From Candidatus Thorarchaeota archaeon (lineage in GTDB: Archaea; Asgardarchaeota; Thorarchaeia; Thorarchaeales; Thorarchaeaceae), in contig CP070761.1 in assembly GCA_020348985.1 (NCBI GenBank), forward strand, positions 1,009,713-1,073,712: a DNA stretch of 64,000 nt, in the 5' to 3' direction. The notes beneath the pieces are model-generated. The model had not been told where the DNA came from. It saw nothing but the letters and a program-made list of their open reading frames with translations, and ran no database searches. A program made the position numbers and the translations under genes. Numbering within the stretch: the stretch's first letter is position 1; every line of letters starts with the position of its first letter. This document shows, piece after piece, positions 23,490-31,280 of this stretch.

Positions 23490-24089
23490 CTACGATTCGA
23501 ACGCAACAAGTGAGACTCTACTTGCTACGCATCTGGTTAGTGCAGACATCTTCTCTTCAAGTTTGGCGGAGCTGGTCAAAGCCTCGATCTCATTAATCTT
23601 AATATCAAAGTGGGTCATGACCTTTTGAAGGCGTTCGGCGCTTGCTTCGAACATTGGATCGGCTTCAGTTCCAATAGCTTCTATCAGATTCTTTAGACAG
23701 CTCTCGATGTCTGACTGGTCTTTGCCTATCACAGCAATTGCAACGGACTCCATACCATCACGTACTCCCATCTCTTCTAATGCCCGTCCAATCTGTCTCT
23801 GTGCGGAGGAATAGACCAAGAACTCCATGCTTAGGCTCCTTGTCTTGCCATATCCTCCCTGCCATGCATTTACAGCGTTCTGGGCAGCTGAGAGAACGTG
23901 CCCCGCGCCAGAAGTAACATCGGCTCTGAAGAACTGAAGGGCCAGAAAGTCATCCACGGAGTCACTTGCCAAAGAAAGAAGCTGATCTTTGGTTAGTCCT
24001 TTGGAGTTTACAGCCTCTGTGAGACCTAGTGTGATTTCGTCATCTCCAATCGAGAGCTTCTCAACTAGCATCTCAGCACCCTCGCCCAT
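23490..24089 (-). CDS. cgi121: KEOPS complex subunit Cgi121
   Basis: A 199-residue protein, or 193 from MLVEKLS at residue 7, matching the Cgi121/TPRKB family. It has SGAGHVLSAAQNAVNAWQGG, then SLSMEFLVYSSAQRQIGRAL and GVRDGMESVAIAVIG, the characteristic run of helices and strand. The C-terminal LTRCVASRVSLVAFE stretch also fits. Cgi121 binds tRNA and activates the Bud32 kinase/ATPase in KEOPS, which makes t6A with Kae1 and Pcc1. Pcc1 is encoded at 40033-40308 in this window; Kae1 and Bud32 are not. It is convergent with the Tan1-like gene (8 bp apart) and shares the strand with the phosphoribosyltransferase gene just upstream. Confidence 0.85.
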   Translation of the reverse strand: MGEGAEMLVEKLSIGDDEITLGLTEAVNSKGLTKDQLLSLASDSVDDFLALQFFRADVTSGAGHVLSAAQNAVNAWQGGYGKTRSLSMEFLVYSSAQRQIGRALEEMGVRDGMESVAIAVIGKDQSDIESCLKNLIEAIGTEADPMFEASAERLQKVMTHFDIKINEIEALTSSAKLEEKMSALTRCVASRVSLVAFES

Positions 24090-24098
24090 TCTGGTCTC

Positions 24099-24680
24099 CT
24101 ATAGTCGCTTGATGAAGTAGTCTGCGACGGGAGGCTCAAATCCAACCTCGAAGACAAGCTTGTTACGAATCTTCTTCATTTCAAGCGTATCGTCCTCTTC
24201 TTTGAAATGTTTCACAAGTGAGATGATCGATTCTCGGTGCTCCCATGGATATACCATCCACTTGTCAACAATCTGCATATAGTAGTCCGGCTCAATCTTC
24301 GAAGTGGGTTTGAGATGAAGCACAGCAGTTCGGACCTCTTCTGCACCCAGGTCTTCAACATACCCCTTGGCGTGCGTAAGGCTATCGCCAGTGTCAGCGA
24401 CTTCGTCAACCAGCAGTATCCGTCTTTGCCCAATTGGAACTGACAATGGTTGTGTGACCTTGGGTTCAGGGCCCCTCCGTCCAATGTCGCTATAGTATTC
24501 AATTCGAATGTTGAACATCGCATCTGTATAGAGCACATCAGACAATATCCTTGCAGGGATCCACCCACCACGGGCTATTCCAACTATTATGTGTGGTCTA
24601 TAGCCACTGCCCACAATCCTTTCTGATAGCTGAAGCGTAAGGTTGTAGACATCATCCCAGGAGAGTATTTCGTATTCCAT
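24099..24680 (-). CDS. Purine phosphoribosyltransferase (hypoxanthine/xanthine type)
   Basis: The frame is open to 24866, but the conserved part starts at ATG 24680 (193 residues), and the extension would run into the divergent hutI promoter. The fold is type I phosphoribosyltransferase: HIIVGIARGGWIPARIL binds pyrophosphate, the PRPP loop is ILLVDEVADTGDSL, and KPTSKIEPDYYMQIVDKWMVYPWE carries the base-binding loop and tail. It would salvage hypoxanthine, guanine or xanthine with PRPP. The C-terminal 40 residues add a helical tail seen in archaeal members. It lies upstream of Cgi121 with 9 bp between, so they are probably cotranscribed. A 13-bp inverted repeat (TAGGT-CCA-ACCTA, 24720-24732) sits upstream. 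Confidence 0.87.
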   Translation of the reverse strand: MEYEILSWDDVYNLTLQLSERIVGSGYRPHIIVGIARGGWIPARILSDVLYTDAMFNIRIEYYSDIGRRGPEPKVTQPLSVPIGQRRILLVDEVADTGDSLTHAKGYVEDLGAEEVRTAVLHLKPTSKIEPDYYMQIVDKWMVYPWEHRESIISLVKHFKEEDDTLEMKKIRNKLVFEVGFEPPVADYFIKRL

Positions 24681-24800
24681 CTTCAATCTACCACTCAGGT
24701 AGTACCCTAAGTCATTCGATAGGTCCAACCTAATTAAGGCAATTGGCAGTGAATAAAGCCACAACGTAAATGAGGGGCCTCTTTCCATCGTCCGGTCTGT

Positions 24801-26069
24801 GTGAGTCCCATGAAGCCCGACCTCCTGATTTCCAGCATTGGCCAGCTGGCTACACTTGCTGGCCACAGCAAGCGTCCTAAGTCTGGCGCCGAGATGATGG
24901 AACTATCGATTATTGAAGATGGCGCCATTGCTATAAAAGATGGGAGAATATCTGCGGTTGGGAAGACATCTGATATTATGTCGGTGGTTGATGATGAGGC
25001 TACTCCCACAATGCAATTCCCTGATCAGCTTGTACTACCGGGGTTTGTAGATAGCCACACACATCTTGTCTTTGGGGGATCACGCGAACAGGACTTTCCT
25101 ATGAAGCTAGCTGGGAAGAGCTATATGGAAATCCTCCAAGCAGGAGGGGGAATTCTCAGCACGCTTCGTCACACCAGAGAAGCAACACAATCTGAACTGA
25201 CAGCGTCTGCATTAGTATATGCCACACGAATGATGCACAGCTCAGCGACTACAATCGAGGCCAAAAGTGGTTATGGACTTGACCTTGAGAACGAGGTCAA
25301 GATGATGGATGCTCTCAATGACCTACGACATAAGGTCGACATTGATCTGGTTAGCACATTCATGGGAGCTCATGCGGTACCTCCAGAGTATGAAGGGAAG
25401 ACTCAGGATTATGTGGACCTTGTTGTTGGCGAAATGATTCCTGTTGTCGCGGAGAGAGAACTAGCCGAGTTCTGTGATGTTTTCTGTGAAGAGGGAGTCT
25501 TTGATGTAGAACAATCCAGAGAAATCCTGATGGCCGCCAAGAAGGTGGGCTTGTTTCCGAAGGTCCATGCAGATGAGATTGTTCAGCTTGGAGGGGCTGA
25601 GCTTGCCGCAGAGACTGGCGCAGTCTCTGCTGACCATCTCCTCAAGTCATCGGAAGACGGACTTGAGCAGATGATGAAAGCTGGAACAGTAGCTACTCTA
25701 CTTCCTGCAACTGCTTTTAGTCTAGGCACAGATTATGCGGATGCTCGCCGCATGATAGATATGGGACTACCTGTGGCATTGGCGACGGACTTCAATCCCA
25801 ACTGTGCCAACGAGTCATTGTTCTTCACAATCGCTCTTGCGTGCTACAGAATGAAAATGAACCCCAGAGAAGCCATCTCCGCGATTACGATAAACGGGGC
25901 ACATGCCCTAGGCAGAGGGCAGGAAACTGGCAGCATCGAGGTTGGTAAGAGGGCCGATGTTGTTATTCTTGATTGTCCGAACCCAGACTTTCTGGCTTGG
26001 AGATTCGGTGCGAATCTGACAAATACTGTTGTTGTAAATGGAAAGGTAATCTACACGAAACTGGACTGA
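24801..26069 (+). CDS. hutI: Imidazolonepropionase
   Basis: This 422-residue enzyme (GTG 24801, or ATG 24810) catalyses the third step of histidine breakdown, hydrolysing 4-imidazolone-5-propanoate to N-formimino-glutamate. It is an amidohydrolase with the metal ligands in DSHTHLVFGG near residue 86, KSGYGLD, the KVHADEI histidine and ATDFNPN with the catalytic Asp. The substrate-binding GGGILSTLRHTREA stretch is typical of HutI. The C-terminal GKRADVVILD stretch completes the beta-sandwich. Length is normal (about 400-420). It is single, with hutH and hutU separately placed nearby on the opposite strand, and a DtxR-type regulator gene convergent with its end. Confidence 0.95.
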   Translation: MSPMKPDLLISSIGQLATLAGHSKRPKSGAEMMELSIIEDGAIAIKDGRISAVGKTSDIMSVVDDEATPTMQFPDQLVLPGFVDSHTHLVFGGSREQDFPMKLAGKSYMEILQAGGGILSTLRHTREATQSELTASALVYATRMMHSSATTIEAKSGYGLDLENEVKMMDALNDLRHKVDIDLVSTFMGAHAVPPEYEGKTQDYVDLVVGEMIPVVAERELAEFCDVFCEEGVFDVEQSREILMAAKKVGLFPKVHADEIVQLGGAELAAETGAVSADHLLKSSEDGLEQMMKAGTVATLLPATAFSLGTDYADARRMIDMGLPVALATDFNPNCANESLFFTIALACYRMKMNPREAISAITINGAHALGRGQETGSIEVGKRADVVILDCPNPDFLAWRFGANLTNTVVVNGKVIYTKLD

Positions 26070-26084
26070 GAGGTTCGCCTGACA

Positions 26085-26516
26085 CTACTTCGAATCCGAG
26101 ATTGCGGCCTGGAACTCCCTGATCCAGGGAGCTTCGTCACCTGCAGACTTGACATAGTCAGCGAATCTCGTGAGTTTCTCTATTGTCTCTGGATGAGCAA
26201 TGTGCTCGATCTCGCACGCATCGGCTTCAGCGATTTGACTGTCAATTCCAATCAGTCGAAAGAACCACCTCAGGGTCTCATGCGCCTTTTCCAGCTTCTC
26301 CGCCAGTTTCAGCCCTTTCCGTGAGAGAACGACGCTCTTGTAAGGCTCGTAATGCACGAAACCGGCCTCACTGAGCTTCTGAAGTACATATGTTACACTG
26401 GGTGATCTAACACCACGAATCTTCGCAATGTCTGTGACACTAGCGGACCCAGACTGCATCTGGAGCTCATAGATTGTTTCCAAATACGGTTCCAAAGACT
26501 TGGAGAGGCCTGTCAA
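26085..26516 (-). CDS. DtxR/MntR-family metal-dependent transcriptional regulator
   Basis: The 143-residue product has an N-terminal winged helix (ETIYELQMQSGSASVTDIAK, then SPSVTYVLQKLSEAGFVHYEP) and a dimerisation domain with metal ligands in EADACEIEHIAHPETIEKL, where the Cys, Glu and His positions match DtxR/MntR. It lacks the SH3-like domain, so it is a short MntR-type protein. It probably represses metal uptake genes when iron or manganese is plentiful. Its own promoter holds an inverted repeat GTTAGA-TGAT-TCTAAC that resembles DtxR boxes, so autoregulation is likely. Candidate targets in this window include the znu transporter at 46297-49242, but that region has a different repeat. Convergent with hutI. 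Confidence 0.88.
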   Translation of the reverse strand: MTGLSKSLEPYLETIYELQMQSGSASVTDIAKIRGVRSPSVTYVLQKLSEAGFVHYEPYKSVVLSRKGLKLAEKLEKAHETLRWFFRLIGIDSQIAEADACEIEHIAHPETIEKLTRFADYVKSAGDEAPWIREFQAAISDSK

Positions 26517-26543
26517 TTATCGAATACATCCTCAAAGCTCTTT

Positions 26544-26568
26544 GTTAGATGATTCTAACTATATTGGC
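26544..26568 (-). promoter_or_regulatory. TATA box and DtxR-like operator
   Basis: On the minus strand a TATA-like CAATATAG (26560-26567) is followed immediately by a 16-bp inverted repeat, GTTAGA-ATCA-TCTAAC (26544-26559). The arms resemble TTAG..CTAA half-sites of DtxR/MntR boxes. A repressor bound there would block RNA polymerase loading on the regulator's own promoter, 27 bp before ATG 26516. Confidence 0.5.
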
Positions 26569-26637
26569 TGTACCTATTTCAGCGGACATAAGTGTTCATA
26601 ATCGTGAATAGCGGCATGCTCCTGGCTGCAGTACAGG

Positions 26638-28170
26638 CTATTCTTCGAGCAAGAACCCAGTGATCTCTTCTGCTGCAGAAACGATAGACCTAGACCGCAT
26701 CAAATCTCGTATTCCTGAAATGTCCTTATACAGAGCTCGGTCATCCTTGAGCGTTTTGACTTGCCCCCGTATAGCAGCAAGTGCCCTCTGAAGCGGATCA
26801 GATGTCGTGAGTGGTGCAAGAAGTTCAAGTCCCTGAGCAGCGCAAAGATACTCGATGGCAACTACGTTGGTTGAGTTCTCTAGGATTTTGCGTGCTTTCC
26901 TTGCGGCGATTGTCCCCATGCTCACATGGTCTTCTTGGTCTGCACTTGTTGGAATGGAGTCAACGCTTGCGGGATGGGCTAGAATCTTATTCTCCGATAC
27001 AAGTGCTGCCGCAGTATACTGTGCAATCATCATACCGGATTCAAGTCCGCCCTTTGTTGTAAGAAAGGCTGGAAGTTCGCTAAGATTTGGATTTACCAAT
27101 CTGTTAATCCTTCGTTCGGCGATGCTGGCGATTTCAGACAATGCAATGCCAAGAAAGTCCATAGCAAGTGCTACTGGCTGTCCATGGAAATTGCCTCCTG
27201 AGACCACGGATCCATCTTCAGCAAAGACCAAGGGATTGTCAGTAGCCGAATTGATCTCAGTCTCTAGAATGCTTCTTACGTATCGGATTGTGTCTAGAGA
27301 CGCCCCTAGTACCTGAGGAATGCAACGTAGGGAGTATGCGTCCTGAACTTTGCCACAGTCAACATGTGACCGGTTGATCTCGCTATCACCAAGGAGCAAT
27401 CTCAATATCCGTGCAATATCACTCTGCCCCTCATGAGGTCGTACTGAGTGAATCCTCTCATCGAGAGCAGCTCGTGTGCCACGTAGGGCCTCGAGACTCA
27501 TCGACGCGGCAATAGATGCATCACGAACAAGATTCATGGCGTCATGGGAAACTAATGCACCAATTGCGCTCATGCATTGAGTGCCGTTGATAAGAGCGAC
27601 CCCCTCTTTCGCCTGGAGTCTCAGGGGCTTTAGCTTGGCCTTCTTCAGCGCTTCCTGTCCAGAGACAATCTTGTCTCCAATGAATGCTTCACCTTCTCCC
27701 ATGACAACTAATGCCATGTGGGCTAGGGGAGCAAGGTCACCGCTCGAACCTACTGATCCTTGTTCCGGTACAGCGGGGGTGACATTCGCGTTAAGCATTC
27801 CAAGGAGTGACTCAATGACCTCTTTCCTCACTGCCGAGTAGCCTTTGGCGAGGGCGTTCGCCCTAAGAAGCATCATTGCTCTAACTATCTCTGGGTGCAA
27901 AAGACCACCCACTCCAACACTATGACTCCGTATTAGATTGACTTGGAGCTGTTCAATATCTGCAGGTTCGATGCAGACTTGCGAAAGATCACCAAATCCC
28001 GTGTTGACACCATAGACAGATTCTCCTGCCTGCAGAACTCTCTCTATGACTTCGCGGGAGGCCTCAATTCCGGTCTTGGCAGATTCGGCGAGGACTGCTT
28101 CTCTTTGCTGTCTGGAAACAAGCACGATGTCCTCGACCGTTAGATTTTCTCCATCAATCTGAATTGGCAT
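26638..28170 (-). CDS. hutH: Histidine ammonia-lyase, with Ser-Ser-Gly at the MIO site
   Basis: This enzyme removes ammonia from histidine to give trans-urocanate. The start is ATG 28170 (510 residues; an upstream frame to 28194 is possible). Family motifs are clear: YGVNTGFGDLSQVCI near residue 46, RSHSVGVG, GSVGSSGDLAPLAHMA, NGTQCMSAIGA, and GNFHGQPVALAMDFLG. The MIO electrophile normally forms from Ala-Ser-Gly; here the triplet is Ser-Ser-Gly (codons TCG AGC GGT, a single-base change from GCG). The central Ser is kept, so cyclisation is still possible. It lies next to the DtxR-type gene and divergent from a carotenoid-type oxidoreductase. Confidence 0.94.
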   Translation of the reverse strand: MPIQIDGENLTVEDIVLVSRQQREAVLAESAKTGIEASREVIERVLQAGESVYGVNTGFGDLSQVCIEPADIEQLQVNLIRSHSVGVGGLLHPEIVRAMMLLRANALAKGYSAVRKEVIESLLGMLNANVTPAVPEQGSVGSSGDLAPLAHMALVVMGEGEAFIGDKIVSGQEALKKAKLKPLRLQAKEGVALINGTQCMSAIGALVSHDAMNLVRDASIAASMSLEALRGTRAALDERIHSVRPHEGQSDIARILRLLLGDSEINRSHVDCGKVQDAYSLRCIPQVLGASLDTIRYVRSILETEINSATDNPLVFAEDGSVVSGGNFHGQPVALAMDFLGIALSEIASIAERRINRLVNPNLSELPAFLTTKGGLESGMMIAQYTAAALVSENKILAHPASVDSIPTSADQEDHVSMGTIAARKARKILENSTNVVAIEYLCAAQGLELLAPLTTSDPLQRALAAIRGQVKTLKDDRALYKDISGIRDLMRSRSIVSAAEEITGFLLEE

Positions 28171-28282
28171 ATCTGTCACAACCTGCATCAACACTAGAAC
28201 CAGAACTTAGCCCTTTTGGCAGACAGCACCAAATGTTTTCAAGGTCTTGTCGTTCATCTTAGGCTACTGATCCAAGGTTGAG

Positions 28283-29464
28283 ATAACAACGAGTAGTGTC
28301 ATTATTGTCGGTGCTGGCCTGGGCGGGCTTATGTCAGGTGCGCTTCTTGGACAAAAGGGTTTCAGAGTAAATATCCTTGAGCGGATGAACTTCATCGGCG
28401 GTCGCTTCACCAGCTTCGAAAAAGACGGCGTGCCTATACCCACCGGCGCCGTCCATATGATTCCACACCGAAAGGGACCCATGAAACAGATTCTGGTAGA
28501 CAAACTAAATCTGCCGATAGAGCTGATAGATGCGGGAAGACCTGCAATAGTGAATGAGAAGGGAGAAGGGATTGAGCTCGGAGGACTTGATGCGGCCAAA
28601 TTGTTCCTCAAGTCCCTGATGGGATTCTCTTCTGCGAAGAGAGCAATGGATTCAATCTATGAGTTTTCAATCGGGCTCAAAGGTTCGAGAATTCCACTTC
28701 TAGACCGATTTGCCTTCATGAGGAGAATCGGATCTTATTCTCATCACGTGACTCCAAAAGGTGGAGTGAAGAGTGTCATTGACGCTCTTGCTAGTTCTAT
28801 TAGGGAGAGTGGGGGTAGAATCAGAATCAACCATAATGTCATTTCTGTGAAACCAATAGATGAAGGGGGCTTCGAAGTGACAACTGAAGGTGAGAACTAC
28901 AGATCTGACATTGTCATTGCCAACTGCAGTCCAGCAGTACTGTTTAGGCTGTTGGGTGGCGAGGCCAGACTTCTCGGTTCTTCATTCGAAAGGAAAGTCA
29001 CTGAGTGTGAACCAGTCCCAGGTATCAAGATAGCTGTGGTCTGCAATCACCGGGTATGCCCAAGCTCAATAACATTCACACCGTTTCTTCAGGTGATTTC
29101 CGGATTCTCGGAGCCCACGATTGCTGATCCTGAACTTGCAGGGGAAGGCCGTCATCTAATAATGAGCCATCAAGAAGTGGGACCAGGATCCCTCTACGAT
29201 CAAATCGAACGGGCTATGGAGGATTTCAGAGAGTTCATACCTAACTTCCAAGATAGCTGCAAAGTTGTATCAACTCATGTGTACAGGGATGTCTATCCGG
29301 TCAACCACGCATCACAGGGTCAAGATTTCAGGCCGATTACTAGGATTCAAGGCCTGTACTTGGTGGGTGACGGCGTTAAACCTCGTGGCTACATAATGAC
29401 CGAAGGTGTTGCGAAATCGGCTGAGATAGCCGTCAAAGCAATCTTTGGAGGAAACGGTTCATGA
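28283..29464 (+). CDS. FAD-dependent phytoene-desaturase-like oxidoreductase, probable AUA start
   Basis: The first ATG (28331) falls inside the FAD-binding GxGxxG fingerprint (IIVGAGLGGLMSG). A stop at 28268 leaves no ATG, GTG or TTG in frame between. I take ATA 28283 as start, giving 393 residues that begin MTTSSVIIVGAGLGG, normal for this family. The AAGG at 28274-28277 is a weak ribosome site. The protein has the flavin amine oxidase/carotenoid desaturase fold, with VNILERMNFIGGRF early and LYLVGDGVKPRGYIMTEGVA near the C-terminus. Substrate could be an isoprenoid lipid (geranylgeranyl reductase-like) or carotenoid. The ferredoxin gene overlaps its end by 4 bp, probably supplying electrons. 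Confidence 0.82.
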   Translation: MTTSSVIIVGAGLGGLMSGALLGQKGFRVNILERMNFIGGRFTSFEKDGVPIPTGAVHMIPHRKGPMKQILVDKLNLPIELIDAGRPAIVNEKGEGIELGGLDAAKLFLKSLMGFSSAKRAMDSIYEFSIGLKGSRIPLLDRFAFMRRIGSYSHHVTPKGGVKSVIDALASSIRESGGRIRINHNVISVKPIDEGGFEVTTEGENYRSDIVIANCSPAVLFRLLGGEARLLGSSFERKVTECEPVPGIKIAVVCNHRVCPSSITFTPFLQVISGFSEPTIADPELAGEGRHLIMSHQEVGPGSLYDQIERAMEDFREFIPNFQDSCKVVSTHVYRDVYPVNHASQGQDFRPITRIQGLYLVGDGVKPRGYIMTEGVAKSAEIAVKAIFGGNGS

Positions 29465-29655
29465 AATTGCCAGAGATCGACGCTGAACTATGTGTTGGTT
29501 GCGCACAGTGCTTTCTTGTTTGTCCTGAAGATGCGATGGATGTGCTTGTCGAGGCCAAGCCCAATGAGAGATGCACTGGATGCGGAAGATGTGAGACGGC
29601 ATGTCCAGCACTTGCAATCAAAATGATTGAAACCGGATTCATTGTTTCGGAATAG
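29461..29655 (+). CDS. Two-cluster [4Fe-4S] ferredoxin
   Basis: The 64-residue product carries two clusters, CVGCAQCFLVCPEDA and CTGCGRCETACPALA, in the classical 2[4Fe-4S] ferredoxin spacing. It is a soluble electron carrier. Its ATG overlaps the stop of the FAD oxidoreductase (ATGA), so the two are translationally coupled and the oxidoreductase is its probable partner. There is no other feature in the short sequence. Confidence 0.92.
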   Translation: MKLPEIDAELCVGCAQCFLVCPEDAMDVLVEAKPNERCTGCGRCETACPALAIKMIETGFIVSE

Positions 29656-29772
29656 ATGGAAGAGACTGATGATGGCAATATGGTCACACATATGAAGCAG
29701 GGTGTCAACTGACCTCCACACATCGTTTCATCATCGTCATAAGAACTATTGAACTCTGGAGAATCACAGGCA

Positions 29773-30687
29773 ATGGACCGAATTGATAGAGCGATAGTGT
29801 GGCTGCTTGATTCCAACTGCAGAACCACGTACGAAACTATGGCCAAAAAGCTGGGCCTTACGGCTAATGCAGTCAAGAAAAGAATAGACAAAATGATAGA
29901 TTCCGGAATCATATCCCAATTCAGCGTCATGTTCTCTTCGGCTATGATTGACGCAGATATTCTTCTTGCTCTGGTTCATACAGATGGATCGGAGGATGTT
30001 GATGAAATCATACAACAGATTGGATCTAACCCACTTGTTCTCCAAGTTTCGGCTGTGGCCAGCGGCATAGGAGAACTATATCTGATATTTGCTCAATACG
30101 TTGGTACCACTGAGCTGGCTTCACTAGGAACATTCCTTCGGGGAATCGAGTCGGTCAAAGAGGTAAACCTTCACAACATAATCTACCCCCGGGGAAAGAA
30201 GATGGAACTTAAAAAAACACATCTCAAAGTTCTAGATAGTCTTGTTACGGATGCGAGGATGTCTGTCAGAAACATTGCCCGCGAAACGGGAATGACCGCC
30301 AAAAGGGTTCGTAGGATAATAGGAGAATTGGAGAAGAGCGGTGCCTTCCTGTTCACCTTAAGGTGGAATATAAGCGCCGGCGGAAACTCGGCATTTCACC
30401 TCAGAGTGGATGTTGATATGGGTCAAACGACAGCAGAGGAGGTTGCTCAATGGTTGAGAGATAAATATCCGAGAGAACTATGGTATCCTTTCATGTCTGC
30501 TATTGAACCAGTAATTTTCGCGGCCTTTGTTGTAGATGACCTTTATGCAGTGCAACGAATATCATCAGAGGTCAGGAAAGCGTCCTTTGTAAAGGCAACA
30601 GCCATATTACTAAGCTATTCAGATCACAAGTTCCCATGGCCCGCTGAGATGAAGCTCAGAGAACTGTTGTCCAGAGAAAACGGATAA
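29773..30687 (+). CDS. Tandem Lrp/AsnC-type transcriptional regulator
   Basis: The product is 304 residues from ATG 29773 (a TTG at 29749 would add 8). It is built from two Lrp/AsnC units. Helix-turn-helix one is at residues 5-50 (MDRIDRAIVWLLDSNC, then GLTANAVKKRIDKMIDSGII), followed by a RAM-like ligand-sensing region. Helix-turn-helix two is near residues 145-190 (THLKVLDSLVTDARMSVR, then TAKRVRRIIGELEKSGAF), followed by a second RAM-like region. It probably works as an amino-acid-responsive regulator. A homologue with the same layout lies on the other side of the hutU gene at 33625-34590, so histidine utilisation is a reasonable target, though only position supports this. Confidence 0.86.
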   Translation: MDRIDRAIVWLLDSNCRTTYETMAKKLGLTANAVKKRIDKMIDSGIISQFSVMFSSAMIDADILLALVHTDGSEDVDEIIQQIGSNPLVLQVSAVASGIGELYLIFAQYVGTTELASLGTFLRGIESVKEVNLHNIIYPRGKKMELKKTHLKVLDSLVTDARMSVRNIARETGMTAKRVRRIIGELEKSGAFLFTLRWNISAGGNSAFHLRVDVDMGQTTAEEVAQWLRDKYPRELWYPFMSAIEPVIFAAFVVDDLYAVQRISSEVRKASFVKATAILLSYSDHKFPWPAEMKLRELLSRENG

Positions 30688-30701
30688 GTAGATCCAGAAG
30701 G

Positions 30702-31196
30702 CTAACGCAGGTATCGCTTGCCAATCCAAAAGGCACAAGACGCCAAGGCGATTGCGGCCAATGACAGCAAGAGAATGGGGGATTCTGGATTCGTCCATAC
30801 TACTCCGCCTGACATCTGGTCATAGAACTGCGAATCAACAGACGGATCAAACGCCTCTCCATAGGCCTCTATTGATTGCTCAGTTCCATGTTCTGAGAGT
30901 TTTGCACGGTACGTCCTCGGATTGAAGAGAACAGTCACACCATTTAGCTTCAAGAAGACAAAGTCGATGTCAGCCGAAAGCACAGTGTCAATGAGAAGCT
31001 GAATGTCAACCCAGGCGCCTTCTCTCTGAATCGAGAATCCGTCATCAGGCGATATAAGCTCCCCACCGTCAAACGTCAGATTTGCTTTCAAATCAAACCA
31101 GCTCTCATCACTCAGTCTACTCTGCCCTGCCACTGGCTGGCTAACCAGAGGAACTAAAATCAGGGCTATCAGAACAATGAAGAGTGAACGTCGCAA
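30702..31196 (-). CDS. Signal-peptide protein with C-terminal membrane anchor
   Basis: The product is 164 residues from TTG 31196 (169 from ATG 31211). The TATA box at 31214-31225 (minus strand ACATATAATTA) is 26 bp before 31196, so a leaderless TTG start is favoured. It also gives a clean signal peptide, RRSLFIVLIALILVPLV. The central 100 residues are a beta-rich exported domain without cysteines. A second hydrophobic segment (LLLSLAAIALASCAFW) near the end is followed by KRYLR, so the domain is held outside the membrane. I do not recognise a family. It lies between the Lrp-like gene and hutU. Confidence 0.7.
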   Translation of the reverse strand: MRRSLFIVLIALILVPLVSQPVAGQSRLSDESWFDLKANLTFDGGELISPDDGFSIQREGAWVDIQLLIDTVLSADIDFVFLKLNGVTVLFNPRTYRAKLSEHGTEQSIEAYGEAFDPSVDSQFYDQMSGGVVWTNPESPILLLSLAAIALASCAFWIGKRYLR

Positions 31197-31213
31197 GGGA
31201 ACATGCCTCATCC

Positions 31214-31225
31214 TAATTATATGTA
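31214..31225 (-). promoter_or_regulatory. TATA box for the anchored exported protein
   Basis: On the minus strand TACATATAATTA lies just before ATG 31211. It is centred 24-26 bp upstream of TTG 31196, which fits a leaderless transcript starting at that TTG rather than at the ATG. Confidence 0.5.
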
Positions 31226-31280
31226 TTAACAGTGGCTAATACCAAAGCGTTTTCACAAGCTGTAACCAAAGGCAATCTGT

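Noticed and set aside
29749-29772. TTG start for the tandem Lrp regulator
   Set aside because: It adds eight unremarkable residues; ATG 29773 begins with the conserved MDRIDRAI pattern.
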